In this document: one piece after another, positions 1 to 8,200 of the stretch
Layout: every line of letters begins with the position of its first letter
Numbering within the stretch: position 1 is the first letter of the stretch
DNA from: Acidobacteriota bacterium
GTDB lineage: Bacteria; Acidobacteriota; UBA6911; RPQK01; JAPXNP01
DNA: 9,683 nucleotides
Assembly: GCA_030614585.1 (NCBI GenBank)
Contig: JAUWTT010000107.1
Coordinates: 1 to 9,683, forward strand
Direction of reading: 5' to 3'
Notes under the pieces: generated by a model
Seen by the model: the letters and a program-made list of their open reading frames with translations, nothing else
Told to the model about the DNA's origin: nothing
The model's database searches: none
Program-made: the position numbers and the translations under genes

Positions 1-1496
1 ATTCGGATCGACCCGTAGGCGATGTGGGAGGACGAGAGGCAGACCGGCACGAGCAAGTTCCGTGCCTCTCCCTTTTTCGGAACAATTGAACCGTAACTGA
101 TGAGGTAGGTTCCGCCTGGGGAGACCTGAACATCTCCTTCGTTCTGAACCGAACCCTCTGGCGTAATGTAGCGCTGGACATTGTGCGAATCCATGTTGTA
201 GGAGCCCATTCCCACAGCATCCTTCACCACCCGTTCCCGCCGACAATCGTGTTCCGTCGTGACGTAGTCGCTGACCATCCGCCTGGCTTCACGGACATAG
301 ATCTGATGCGGCCAATTTTGATTATCGACGAACTCATCTTTGGCGAGGCCCCACGGGGCCATCTGCTCTCGAGTTTCTCCCGGAACACGGGGGTGGTTGG
401 CCAAAGTCCACATCAGGCCCTTCTGGTACTTCACGTGGGCTTCAATGATCCTGCCCCTCTCTTCGTAGGAAGCCTCCGGATAGTCATAGCTCATCCCAAG
501 GTAATCGGTGGAAAAAGCCCACCTGTTGTTCGTGTCCGTTTTTCCGTTTGGCATCATGTCGATTTTCAGCGGAAGTCGGAGATCCCCTGCCTCGAAATTC
601 CGCAACAACAGCTCGTACTCCTTCTCATCGTAGCCTTCCGGTTTGGGGAAGGGGACCCGGTTCTCAGCCACGTTCGACATACACATGCGAAAGCAATACG
701 CTTGAACCCGGCGGTCACTGGAGCCTTCCTCACCCGGATCGTCTCCATGCACGTTGGGCACAAGACCGCTTGACGGATCTCCAGGCACGACATACGGATC
801 CACAGCCTTGCTGAAACGGTGGTTGTGGATGTCGCCTGCCTTGTGGACGCCGTTGAGAGTTTCTCCGTACTGGTCGTTTGATTCTCTACCAACCGTGTAG
901 GAGACGCCGGCAGCAGCCATAAGATCACCTTCGTAGGTAGCGTCAATGAACATTCTTCCGGTGAACGTTTTACCGCCCTCCATGGTGACGGAAACGATGC
1001 GTTCGTTTTCCAGGGTGACGCCGGTTTTTCGGTCAAGGCGAAGACCACGGATTACCGTTATGTCCTCTTCCGCGATCATAGCCTCAAGAATCGACTCGGC
1101 CACTCGAGGCTCGAACGTCCACATGGTGTCCTCGTCAGCCCGGTATCTGGAGAAGTCCGAGGCATCCTCATAGATCCAGGCGTCCGGCTGGTCGTAATAT
1201 TGTTTGACTCGGCGATAGAATTCTTCAGAAACACCACCGATGACGGATTTGTCTCCGGAATCGGTCCAGCCCAGTCCTCCTGTGGTCAGGCCCCCGAGAT
1301 GGCTGCCGGGTTCGATCAAGACTACCGTCGCGCCCATGCGCGAAGTTTGGATCGCTGCCGCAACTCCAGCGGAGGTGCCCCCGTAAATGACCAGGTCAAA
1401 TGTCTCTTCAGCTTCCTCCGGGATTTCGACGACACAGTGGGTGAGAATCAACAGCAAGGGAAAGACTCTTAAGAATCTCAGGCAATGGATGTGCAT
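1..1496 (-). CDS. Secreted FAD-dependent oxidoreductase, PF12831 type (C-terminus cut by window edge)
   Basis: An unbroken minus-strand frame of 498 codons runs from ATG at 1496 off the left edge; no stop is reached. The N-terminus (residues 1-21) has an Arg-containing start and a hydrophobic Leu-rich core, so export is likely. The core ends in LTHC, which resembles a lipobox only poorly because of the His at -1. Residues 34-62 form the Rossmann FAD-binding unit: strand LVIYGG, then GGTSAG (39-44) in place of the classical GxGxxG, then VVLIEP with Glu62 as the expected ribose ligand. HLGGLTTGGLGW (67-77) and FIDATYEGDLMAAAG (183-197) are typical of the 'FAD dependent oxidoreductase' PF12831 family, which is common in planctomycetes and relatives. 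The conserved stretches NxxRWAFSTDY and REARRMVSDY follow later. The substrate is unknown; oxidation of a sugar or other small molecule outside the cytoplasm is inference. Start choice: AGAAGGAG at 1511-1504 lies 7 nt before the ATG. Family members are usually somewhat longer, so the tail probably lies outside the window. Confidence 0.9.
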   Translation of the reverse strand, partial: MHIHCLRFLRVFPLLLILTHCVVEIPEEAEETFDLVIYGGTSAGVAAAIQTSRMGATVVLIEPGSHLGGLTTGGLGWTDSGDKSVIGGVSEEFYRRVKQYYDQPDAWIYEDASDFSRYRADEDTMWTFEPRVAESILEAMIAEEDITVIRGLRLDRKTGVTLENERIVSVTMEGGKTFTGRMFIDATYEGDLMAAAGVSYTVGRESNDQYGETLNGVHKAGDIHNHRFSKAVDPYVVPGDPSSGLVPNVHGDDPGEEGSSDRRVQAYCFRMCMSNVAENRVPFPKPEGYDEKEYELLLRNFEAGDLRLPLKIDMMPNGKTDTNNRWAFSTDYLGMSYDYPEASYEERGRIIEAHVKYQKGLMWTLANHPRVPGETREQMAPWGLAKDEFVDNQNWPHQIYVREARRMVSDYVTTEHDCRRERVVKDAVGMGSYNMDSHNVQRYITPEGSVQNEGDVQVSPGGTYLISYGSIVPKKGEARNLLVPVCLSSSHIAYGSIR

Positions 1497-1525
1497 AGGT
1501 CAACTCCTTCTAACAAGCTGAGGGA

Positions 1526-1531
1526 ATTATA
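1526..1531 (-). promoter_or_regulatory. Candidate -10 element for the FAD oxidoreductase gene
   Basis: Read on the minus strand, 1531-1526 is a perfect TATAAT, about 30 nt upstream of the ATG at 1496. It would give a short leader that includes the AGAAGGAG ribosome site. At 17 nt spacing the -35 position has no TTGACA-like hexamer, so the call rests on the -10 and its placement alone. It lies in the divergent gap 1497-1657, where plus-strand transcription of the serine hydrolase must also begin; no convincing plus-strand promoter was found there. Confidence 0.35.
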
Positions 1532-1644
1532 AGCTTGCTCGACCATGGGGGCTAGGTGTGTACGCGGCAGTATTTGCGTGCCATAATCGGTGGTTGGGTA
1601 TCGGCGGGTTATTGTAGTGATTGATCTGTTGTGTCGTTCTTCTC

Positions 1645-1654
1645 AGGAGAAGGA
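1645..1654 (+). promoter_or_regulatory. Ribosome binding site that sets the GTG start of the serine hydrolase
   Basis: The purine run AGGAGAAGGA ends 3 nt before GTG 1658, with its AGGAG core 8 nt upstream. An upstream in-frame GTG at 1631 has no such site and would place this Shine-Dalgarno inside the coding sequence. Starting at 1658 also puts the signal-peptide basic and hydrophobic regions at a normal distance from the N-terminus. Confidence 0.65.
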
Positions 1655-1657
1655 AAC

Positions 1658-2974
1658 GTGAATATCGCCGATCTCAGAAAGCACTCCGTAAGTACTACTC
1701 GAACCTTCTTGAGCTTTCCCAAATTGGTTCTCGTGGCGATTCTCATAGCCGGGAGTACAGTGGTTGTTGCCGAACGCAGCGAAGCTTTGCCGGTTGCGGA
1801 ACTGGAGGAGAATGGGTTTTCGCCTGCTCGATTGAGACTCCTTAGCGAATTCCTCAAGGCGGAAGTTGCAAGAATGCAGACGCCTGGGGCAACACTTCTG
1901 ATTATGCGGAACGGGCGCATCGTCTATGAGGATGCTTTTGGCTATCAGGATAAGGTGACCGGTACGCCGATGCGAAAAGACAGCCTTTTTCGCATTTACT
2001 CGATGACCAAGCCGATTACTAGCCTGGGTGTCATGATGCTGCTGGAAAAAGGAAAGTTCCTTCTGACGGATCCAATACAGCAGTATATCTCTGCATTCGA
2101 GAATGTGAAGGTGGCAGTTGTTAACGAAGACGACAGCGAGATCGTGGGATTGGAGTCGCCGCAACGGCCGATCACGATCCAAGACCTGCTGCGCCACACG
2201 TCTGGATTAACCTATGGTTTTTTTGGAAACCGTACTGCTGTCAGGAAGGCCTATATTGCGGGCCAGGCCAAAATGCGTGGTGCTGATTTGCGAACCGGGG
2301 TGGATCGTCTTGCCGAACTTCCTTTGATCGCTCACCCGGGAACGCGCTGGGAATACAGCTACTCGACCGATGTGCTGGGTCGTTTAATTGAAGTAGTTTC
2401 AGGCAAAAAACTCAGTGCATACTTTCAGGAAGAGATCTTTGAACCCTTGGGAATGCATGACACAGGCTTCTACATCCCGAAAAGCCAATTGCACCGGGCT
2501 GCTCAGGGCTATGATCCCAAGACCGAAGATTATCCTGCCTCTCTTCTTGACATCACCAAACCGCCGGTCTTTGAATCCGGCGGGGGCGGGCTCGTGTCTT
2601 CCATGTACGATTACGCTCGATTCTGCCAGCTTATCCTTAATGGCGGTGAACTTGATGGTGTGCGCCTGGTCGGCAGGAAGACAGTCGAACTGATGTCTGC
2701 TGATCACCTGAGTCAAGAAGTCGCCCCGGGAGACCTCTATCTGCCGGGTCCCGGGCAGGGTTTTGGGTTGGGTTTTGCTGTCAGGCGTTCTGTTGGGGTC
2801 ACTGGGTTTCTTGGATCCAAAGGCGAAATTCGGTGGGGTGGAATGGCCGGGACTGCATTCTGGATTGATCCGGAAGAAAAGCTCATCTGCATCTGGATGA
2901 TTCAGGACGTTCCACAAAGTAGCCACTATAGGCAGAGATTTAAGAACCTCGTGTACCAAGCAATTGTTGATTGA
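1658..2974 (+). CDS. Exported serine hydrolase, beta-lactamase/EstB-like family (PF00144)
   Basis: A 438-aa protein. Residues 1-39 hold basic residues and then a hydrophobic segment (LVLVAILIAG...VVVA), so it is probably exported to the periplasm or cell surface. The penicillin-binding/class C beta-lactamase fold is shown by three motifs. SMTK (115-118) is the SxxK nucleophile and lysine. YSY (233-235), in WEYSYSTDVLGRLIE, is the counterpart of the YxN tyrosine motif. WGGMAGTAFWIDP (from W393) is the C-terminal triad region and resembles the WGG of EstB-type esterases rather than the KTG of beta-lactamases. HTSGLTYG (from H180) is another family hallmark. This motif set favours an esterase or D-aminopeptidase-like hydrolase over an antibiotic-degrading enzyme; the actual substrate cannot be read from sequence. 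Length is normal and the frame is intact. It is the first of three co-oriented genes for exported enzymes, 161 nt from the divergent oxidoreductase, so removal of acyl groups from a glycan or related compound is a possible role (inference). Confidence 0.92.
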   Translation: MNIADLRKHSVSTTRTFLSFPKLVLVAILIAGSTVVVAERSEALPVAELEENGFSPARLRLLSEFLKAEVARMQTPGATLLIMRNGRIVYEDAFGYQDKVTGTPMRKDSLFRIYSMTKPITSLGVMMLLEKGKFLLTDPIQQYISAFENVKVAVVNEDDSEIVGLESPQRPITIQDLLRHTSGLTYGFFGNRTAVRKAYIAGQAKMRGADLRTGVDRLAELPLIAHPGTRWEYSYSTDVLGRLIEVVSGKKLSAYFQEEIFEPLGMHDTGFYIPKSQLHRAAQGYDPKTEDYPASLLDITKPPVFESGGGGLVSSMYDYARFCQLILNGGELDGVRLVGRKTVELMSADHLSQEVAPGDLYLPGPGQGFGLGFAVRRSVGVTGFLGSKGEIRWGGMAGTAFWIDPEEKLICIWMIQDVPQSSHYRQRFKNLVYQAIVD

Positions 2975-3148
2975 TGGAGGAGCCGCCCTTGGCGATCTCC
3001 TTGAAGGAACGTTAAGACAGGAACGGATTCTGTCCTACAACATCAAACCGATGACCGGTGAAGATGTCTACGGAGCGTTTGAATCCGTGCTCTGAGGTTT
3101 CCAGAGGAATCGTTGAATAGGAGCTGCAAATAGAAAGAGGTGAACACA
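2975..3148 (+). other. Intergenic stretch with a possible coding remnant (2976-3095)
   Basis: This 174-nt gap lies between the serine hydrolase and the DUF4091 gene. Within it 2976-3095 is an open frame ending in TGA (3093-3095), in the +1 frame relative to the hydrolase. Its translation has a protein-like composition (GDLLEGTLRQER, then SYNIKPMTGEDVYGAFESVL), with amphipathic helix-like periodicity. No start codon with a ribosome site precedes it, and the frame runs back into the hydrolase coding sequence. It could be the 3' remnant of a lost gene or chance; 40 open codons are not statistically striking. I do not recognise the family. The remainder (3096-3136) shows nothing clear, and GAGGTG at 3137-3142 is the ribosome site of the next gene. 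Confidence 0.25.
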
Positions 3149-5140
3149 ATGAGGAGTTCAAGAGGAAGTATGGCCGGATGGATCGCCCTCTGCTTCATGG
3201 CGGTAGTCTGGCAACCGTTGCTGTACGCCGGAGAGGTTGAGGTATTCGTCGTCAACCCACTGGAGAAAGTATTCAAGGACTCGAAGCTGATGAAGGGGCA
3301 GGGTGAGAGCATAGAACTTGCCAGTGCTTCGAACGAATTTGAGTCGGCACAGTTCGTCATCCGGGCCGGGGAGAAGCTGCAAATAGACTCTGTCGAGTTC
3401 ACGGATCTGGTCAACGCGAAAACCGGCTCTTTGATTCCGTCAGCCGCGCTTCAATGGCGTTTCGTTGGTTTTGTCCCGGTCGAGCGGAATACAACTGATG
3501 CTCAGTGTGGGGCACATCAGGACATTCCGAAAGGAGAACTGTTGCGACTGGCTCCTTTCGATTGCCCGGATCCGCTGCTGGAGGATCGAAGCATCAGTGT
3601 CGAAGCGGGACAAGTTCAGCCGGTCTGGATCACCGTAAGAGTTCCGAAAGGAACCAGTGAAGGGATGTTTCGAGGCCGAACAAAGATCAAGACCTCCCTG
3701 GGGGATTACGAACTGCCGATCGAGTTGACGGTTTTCCCGTTTGAGCTTCCCGATGAGCGGCATTTATTCCTGACCAACTGGTTTCAAATTAGCCATATTA
3801 CCCGTGCTCACCAGGTTGAAGCATTCTCAAAGGAATTCTGGAAAATACTGGGGCGGTACGCTCGAGACTTTGCCGAGCATCACCATAACGTGATCTACAC
3901 GCCCTGGCAAATTATCAAGGTCTATCGAGAAGCGGATGGCGAACTCAGCTTCGACTACACCAACTTTGACCGGTTTGTACAGACCTTCCTCGACGCGGGA
4001 ACCGCCGACCGAATCGAAATCAAGCACATTGCTCACCACGGAAAAGAAGGTAGGCGGGGTAGGGAGATACTGGTTTACCCTATAGAACCGATTGATCGGA
4101 AAACCGGAGAGAAAGTCTCTCTTCCTGGCGACCAGGGGATGGAAGCTCTGCTGCGCAATCTTCGTCTGCATCTGAGAGAAAAGGGATGGCTCGAGAGAAC
4201 CATCATTCATGTGGCGGATGAGCCTTCGTTCCATAACATGGCTCAGTGGAAGGCGATTTCTCGATTCGTTCACGAGAACATCCCCGAGGCCAAGACCATA
4301 GACGCCATTAGTGCAACCGGATACGAAGACACCCTCGATATCATGGTGCCGCTCACACAAAACGTGGCTACCTGGTTCGACGACTTCAAGCGAGCACAGG
4401 CAGGCGGAACAGAACTCTGGTTTTACACTTGCTGTTCTCCTTGGGGATATTACGCTAACCGGTTCCTGGATTATCACTTGAGTAAGACCCGGATCCTTCA
4501 CTGGATGAACTACTTTACCGGCACCGAAGGTTTTCTGCATTGGGGACTAACCTACGGCTGGGAAGATCCATTTGGCCCTGCTCCCAAGTACCCTCCGGGA
4601 GATTCGCACATCATCTATCCGGGCAAAGAGGGGCCGATGAGTTCGCTTCGCTGGGAGATGTTGAGGGAAGGCATGGAAGACTACGAGTACCTATGGATGC
4701 TCGAGAACAAATCCCGTGAGCTGATGCAGAAAATGGGCATTGCTCAGGACCGTTTTCCTGCCGATTTTCGGAGCAGGGAACTTTGCGGTCAACTGGTGAC
4801 AAGCCTGACCGACTATGTGACAGATCCGGAAACGTTTTACTCGGTTCGACAGGCCATTGCGATTGACATCGCGGAAATCGATCAGAGGCCTTACATCTTA
4901 ATGGCCACTGACCCCTCAAGTAACACTCAGCTGCAAACGGGCCCGGCGACTGCCAAGGTCTATGGCTTTGTTGAAAAAGACGCACAGCTGAGGATTAACG
5001 GATCTGAGGCTGAGGTGAATCCTGATGACGGAAGCTTCCTGCAGAAGGTCAGGTTCCGGTGGTCAGATCCGGTGCTAACGGTTGAAGTAGAGCGCGACGG
5101 GAAAAGAAAGATCTTAAGGCGGGAATTCGAGATTCGTTAG
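3149..5140 (+). CDS. Exported DUF4091 / GH123-like putative glycoside hydrolase
   Basis: A 663-aa protein. ATG 3149 is chosen because GAGGTG (3137-3142) lies 6 nt before it; an in-frame GTG at 3140 falls inside that site. Residues 1-27 form a signal peptide (basic start, hydrophobic core, cleavage probably after LLYA). Residues about 28-200 are an all-beta N-terminal domain (ASNEFESAQFVIRAGEK, VPVWITVRVP-like strands), as in GH123 and DUF4091 proteins. Residues about 200-520 are the barrel. IIHVADEPS carries adjacent Asp357-Glu358, matching the Asp-Glu pair that GH123 beta-N-acetylgalactosaminidases use in substrate-assisted catalysis. LREGMEDYEYLWMLE (505-519) is the signature of DUF4091 (PF13320). 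A small C-terminal beta domain (about 595-663, LRINGSEAEVNPDDGSFLQKV) resembles Ig-like domains that follow glycosidases. The likely role is cleavage of an amino-sugar or other glycan outside the cytoplasm; specificity for GalNAc is not shown. It sits 174 nt after the hydrolase and 85 nt before the 1014-aa gene, on the same strand. Confidence 0.88.
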   Translation: MRSSRGSMAGWIALCFMAVVWQPLLYAGEVEVFVVNPLEKVFKDSKLMKGQGESIELASASNEFESAQFVIRAGEKLQIDSVEFTDLVNAKTGSLIPSAALQWRFVGFVPVERNTTDAQCGAHQDIPKGELLRLAPFDCPDPLLEDRSISVEAGQVQPVWITVRVPKGTSEGMFRGRTKIKTSLGDYELPIELTVFPFELPDERHLFLTNWFQISHITRAHQVEAFSKEFWKILGRYARDFAEHHHNVIYTPWQIIKVYREADGELSFDYTNFDRFVQTFLDAGTADRIEIKHIAHHGKEGRRGREILVYPIEPIDRKTGEKVSLPGDQGMEALLRNLRLHLREKGWLERTIIHVADEPSFHNMAQWKAISRFVHENIPEAKTIDAISATGYEDTLDIMVPLTQNVATWFDDFKRAQAGGTELWFYTCCSPWGYYANRFLDYHLSKTRILHWMNYFTGTEGFLHWGLTYGWEDPFGPAPKYPPGDSHIIYPGKEGPMSSLRWEMLREGMEDYEYLWMLENKSRELMQKMGIAQDRFPADFRSRELCGQLVTSLTDYVTDPETFYSVRQAIAIDIAEIDQRPYILMATDPSSNTQLQTGPATAKVYGFVEKDAQLRINGSEAEVNPDDGSFLQKVRFRWSDPVLTVEVERDGKRKILRREFEIR

Positions 5141-5176
5141 CGCCTGTCACGCATGATTCTGAACCGTTGGGCGATT

Positions 5177-5194
5177 CGGGAGTCCAATCTCCCG
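5177..5194 (+). other. Small hairpin between the DUF4091 gene and the 1014-aa gene
   Basis: CGGGAG (5177-5182) and CTCCCG (5189-5194) form a perfect 6-bp GC-rich stem with a 6-nt loop. It begins 37 nt after the stop at 5140 and ends 31 nt before ATG 5226. TGTTCT follows rather than a T-run, so it is not a classical intrinsic terminator. It could stabilise the upstream mRNA end or partly attenuate transcription between the two genes (inference). Confidence 0.35.
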
Positions 5195-5225
5195 TGTTCT
5201 GGTGTCGTCAGAAAGGGAGGAAGGA

Positions 5226-8200
5226 ATGGGCATTTCGTGGCGTTTGTTGACTCTGTGTTTCATTGTTCTGGTGTGCGCGGGTGCTACCGGCTCAGTTGTG
5301 TCCTCGACAGCTGAGGGAGGCCCGAAGATTGTATCGGCACAGCCTCTTGATCCAAATGGAGCCATTGGCGCAAGGCCTTATGAAATGGTACTGGCCGGGC
5401 GTGAGCCGGAACGTCACCCTACCGTTAGTTTCGATAATCTCGAGGGATGGACGCTTGAGCTCGATTCGGGAGCGGTCGGCAATCTCATCACCTCCCGAAA
5501 ACAACAGCTGTGGGATTCGCCCGTGGCGGAGCTTGCTTACAGGGGAGAGTCGGAGAAGAGCAGCCTTACTTTGAGGCCTGCTGCACCGATCAGTCTTCTC
5601 TCTTCTATCACGGCTGCGTCAATATGGATTCATGGAAACAACTGGTCCTGGGTTCCCGATCCTACAACTCCCCAGGTCACGATCAGCCTGCTGTTGAAGG
5701 ATACGGGCCAGAAAATCCACGTTCTGGAGATGACGAAGGTTCGTTGGAAAGAATGGTGGCTGGTTCACAAGGTACTTCCTCCCGAGATGCTTGAAAACTC
5801 ACCACTCCAGTTTGTGGGTATTCGGGTCGGCGGCGCGGCTAATGAAGAGAACCGCGAGATCTTCTTCGAAGACTTGGCTTTCTACCGTGAAGAGTTCAGA
5901 GAGCTCTCGTTTGGATCGAGCCCAAAAAGAGGCATCGACCTTTTCAAAGGACAATCTCCTGGAGCTAACACCGGCCCTGGACAATTGCCTTTCCCAATCC
6001 GGGACACAAACATACTGCCCGACAATCAGGAGAGCGACTTTTCGAGTACATTGCTGCATACCGAGAAGGGGAGTCGCTTCCGATTCCTATACAAGGGGAG
6101 GGACGTCGGTCTGGAATACTGTCTTGAGCCGGGCGGGGAGTATTGGGGCCCTGTCATCGTCAAACTGAACAGTATCCCGGTGGCAACCGCGTTGGTGGAT
6201 GCCGGGCCCAATTTCTCTGAACCTCTAGAGGGACTCCGGTTGCTTCGTGCTTGGTCCGATGGAGATGTGGCTCGGGCTGAGTGGTCTGGACTTCACGAAG
6301 GCGAAGACGTCACCGTCGAATCGTCGATCCGGCTTTGGCAGAAGAGCCTTGTCGTAGATTTCAGCTGTAGAGGAGGTCATGCGACAGGGCTTTCATACGG
6401 ACGGTTGACTAAAGTCCGAGAGCCGGAATTGATCAAGATCCCGTTTCTTAACTACGGGTCACACCACCTCAACGTGCTCATGGGCCATGGGCCTAAACCG
6501 TTCTTCGCCTCAGTGTGGATGGATTGGTACCTTTCGAATGCTTCCGAGCCGTACGCCACCGATGAAATCAAAGAGGATGCAGTGAGCCTCAATGGCGGAG
6601 TGCGTTACCTTCCCAAGACCGATGGTGAGCGGAACGATCTGTTCGAGAGGTTCTTCGTGACCTTCTCTCCCCTTTTTGAGGAGACTCTGCCCGACATTCC
6701 CAACCCACCAGCGAAGGAAGGCAAGAAGGCGGGTTCGCGTCTCTGGCAGGAGACCTGGGGGCCTAAGAATTACGAAGAGGAGATGAAGCGGTCACGGCGG
6801 TTGCGTGCTTATGGGATTGAGATGCTGACCCAATGTAACCACGAGATTGCCTGGCGCGATGGTGGTGAGAGTTTCACTTTTAGAACCATCGCTTCGCCGG
6901 GGAAGGGGGGCGACAAGGCGCTTCAAGAATATGTCGAGGCTCAGAAGAGCCTGGGCTGGCGATCAGGCCTGTATACCAACTACACGGACTATGCACCGGT
7001 TAATTCCAACTGGGACATAGACATGGTCATGCGACGCCCTTCCGGTGATCTGGTGACTGCCTGGCCGAGATGCTACTCGCCCAAAGCTCTTTTCGCAGTT
7101 GAGATGGACCGTAGACTAGCGCCGCAAGTTCGTCGCAAGTTCGGGTCAAATGCTGCCTATACCGATGTCCATACGGCCGTGTCTCCGTGGGATCGCACCG
7201 ACTACGATGCCCGGGTTCCGGGAGCCGGCACGTTTGCTGCAACCTTCTATGCCTATGGAGAACTGTTACTGCACGATCAAGAGGTATACGACCACCACTG
7301 TTGGTCCGAAGGCCACCACCAGTGGCTTTACGCCGGCCTTGCAACCGGGAACTACGGTCTTACCTACAGTGAGCTGAAGTATCGCGAGTATCCACTGCTT
7401 CCTCATTTTGACCTGTTGAAAATGCATCCGTTGAGCGTTGACATCGGCATACCGTGGACTGGCAGGTTCTTCAGAGACGCTGAGGGCTGGGACTCAAAAG
7501 CCAACATCCAACGAAGCATCGATCATTTCCTTGCTACTACGATTGCCTACGGCCATATGGGCTGGCTGGTCGAAGAGACGCATGGGATTCGGCAAACTTG
7601 CCGTTCTTACTACATGATGCAGCAATTGCAGAGCCGCTTCGCAATGGAGGAACCTGAGGCAATCCTCTACGGGTCTGATTCGGGACTGATAACCTCATCA
7701 GAAGCCTTGCTCAACGGAGTCTGGCGTGACTCGAAACTCTATACTCGCTACTCCAACGGCCTCGAGGTGTGGGTGAACGGAAACACAAGCGTTGACTGGA
7801 CAGTTGAAAACGGAGGAAAGGAGTTCGTGCTGCCTCCTTTTGGGTGGTTTGCTCTCCAAGGAGATGATTTCTTTGAGGGTTCGGTGTCAGTTGAAGACGC
7901 TCGGAGTGATTTTGTCGCTTCACCGGCATACATCTTTCTCGATGGAAGGGGCATCTTGCGGAAATTCAGTGGGATTTCCACCTCAGGGAGTGTGGCTGTC
8001 CGACCTCCGGAGTCCGGGACAGGTCTATTGATCTCTGCGATTGAGGATGTGGGCGAGTTGACCATTACCGAACCCGCAGGACAATTTGGGTGGGATGATG
8101 TTCGCACTCACATATCGAGAGTGGCCACGGCTTCCGGGATTACCGTGAGCAAGTCGGATGTAGATGGAAAAGTCCTCGGCACTGCCGAGGTCACGCGAAT

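Noticed and set aside
183..773. 196-codon plus-strand open frame
   Set aside because: It is antisense to the FAD oxidoreductase, whose frame has clear FAD-binding motifs and reads through the whole region.
566..1048. 160-codon minus-strand open frame
   Set aside because: Same strand as the FAD oxidoreductase but out of frame with it; the composition is low-complexity Ser/Thr/Arg, typical of an out-of-frame reading.
1582..1587. CATAAT as a plus-strand -10 for the serine hydrolase
   Set aside because: At 17 nt spacing the -35 position matches the consensus at only about half the bases, and nothing else supports it.
1631..1657. Upstream GTG start for the serine hydrolase
   Set aside because: No Shine-Dalgarno precedes it, while the strong AGGAGAAGGA lies just before GTG 1658.
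2399..2959. 186-codon minus-strand open frame
   Set aside because: Antisense to the serine hydrolase C-terminal half, with no ribosome site and no family resemblance.
3827..4540. 237-codon open frame on the minus strand
   Set aside because: It lies wholly antisense to the DUF4091/GH123-like gene, whose motifs are clear; the translation shows no recognisable domain.
5202..5225. Upstream GTG start for the 1014-aa protein
   Set aside because: It would put the AGGGAGG ribosome site inside the coding sequence and add charged residues before the signal peptide.
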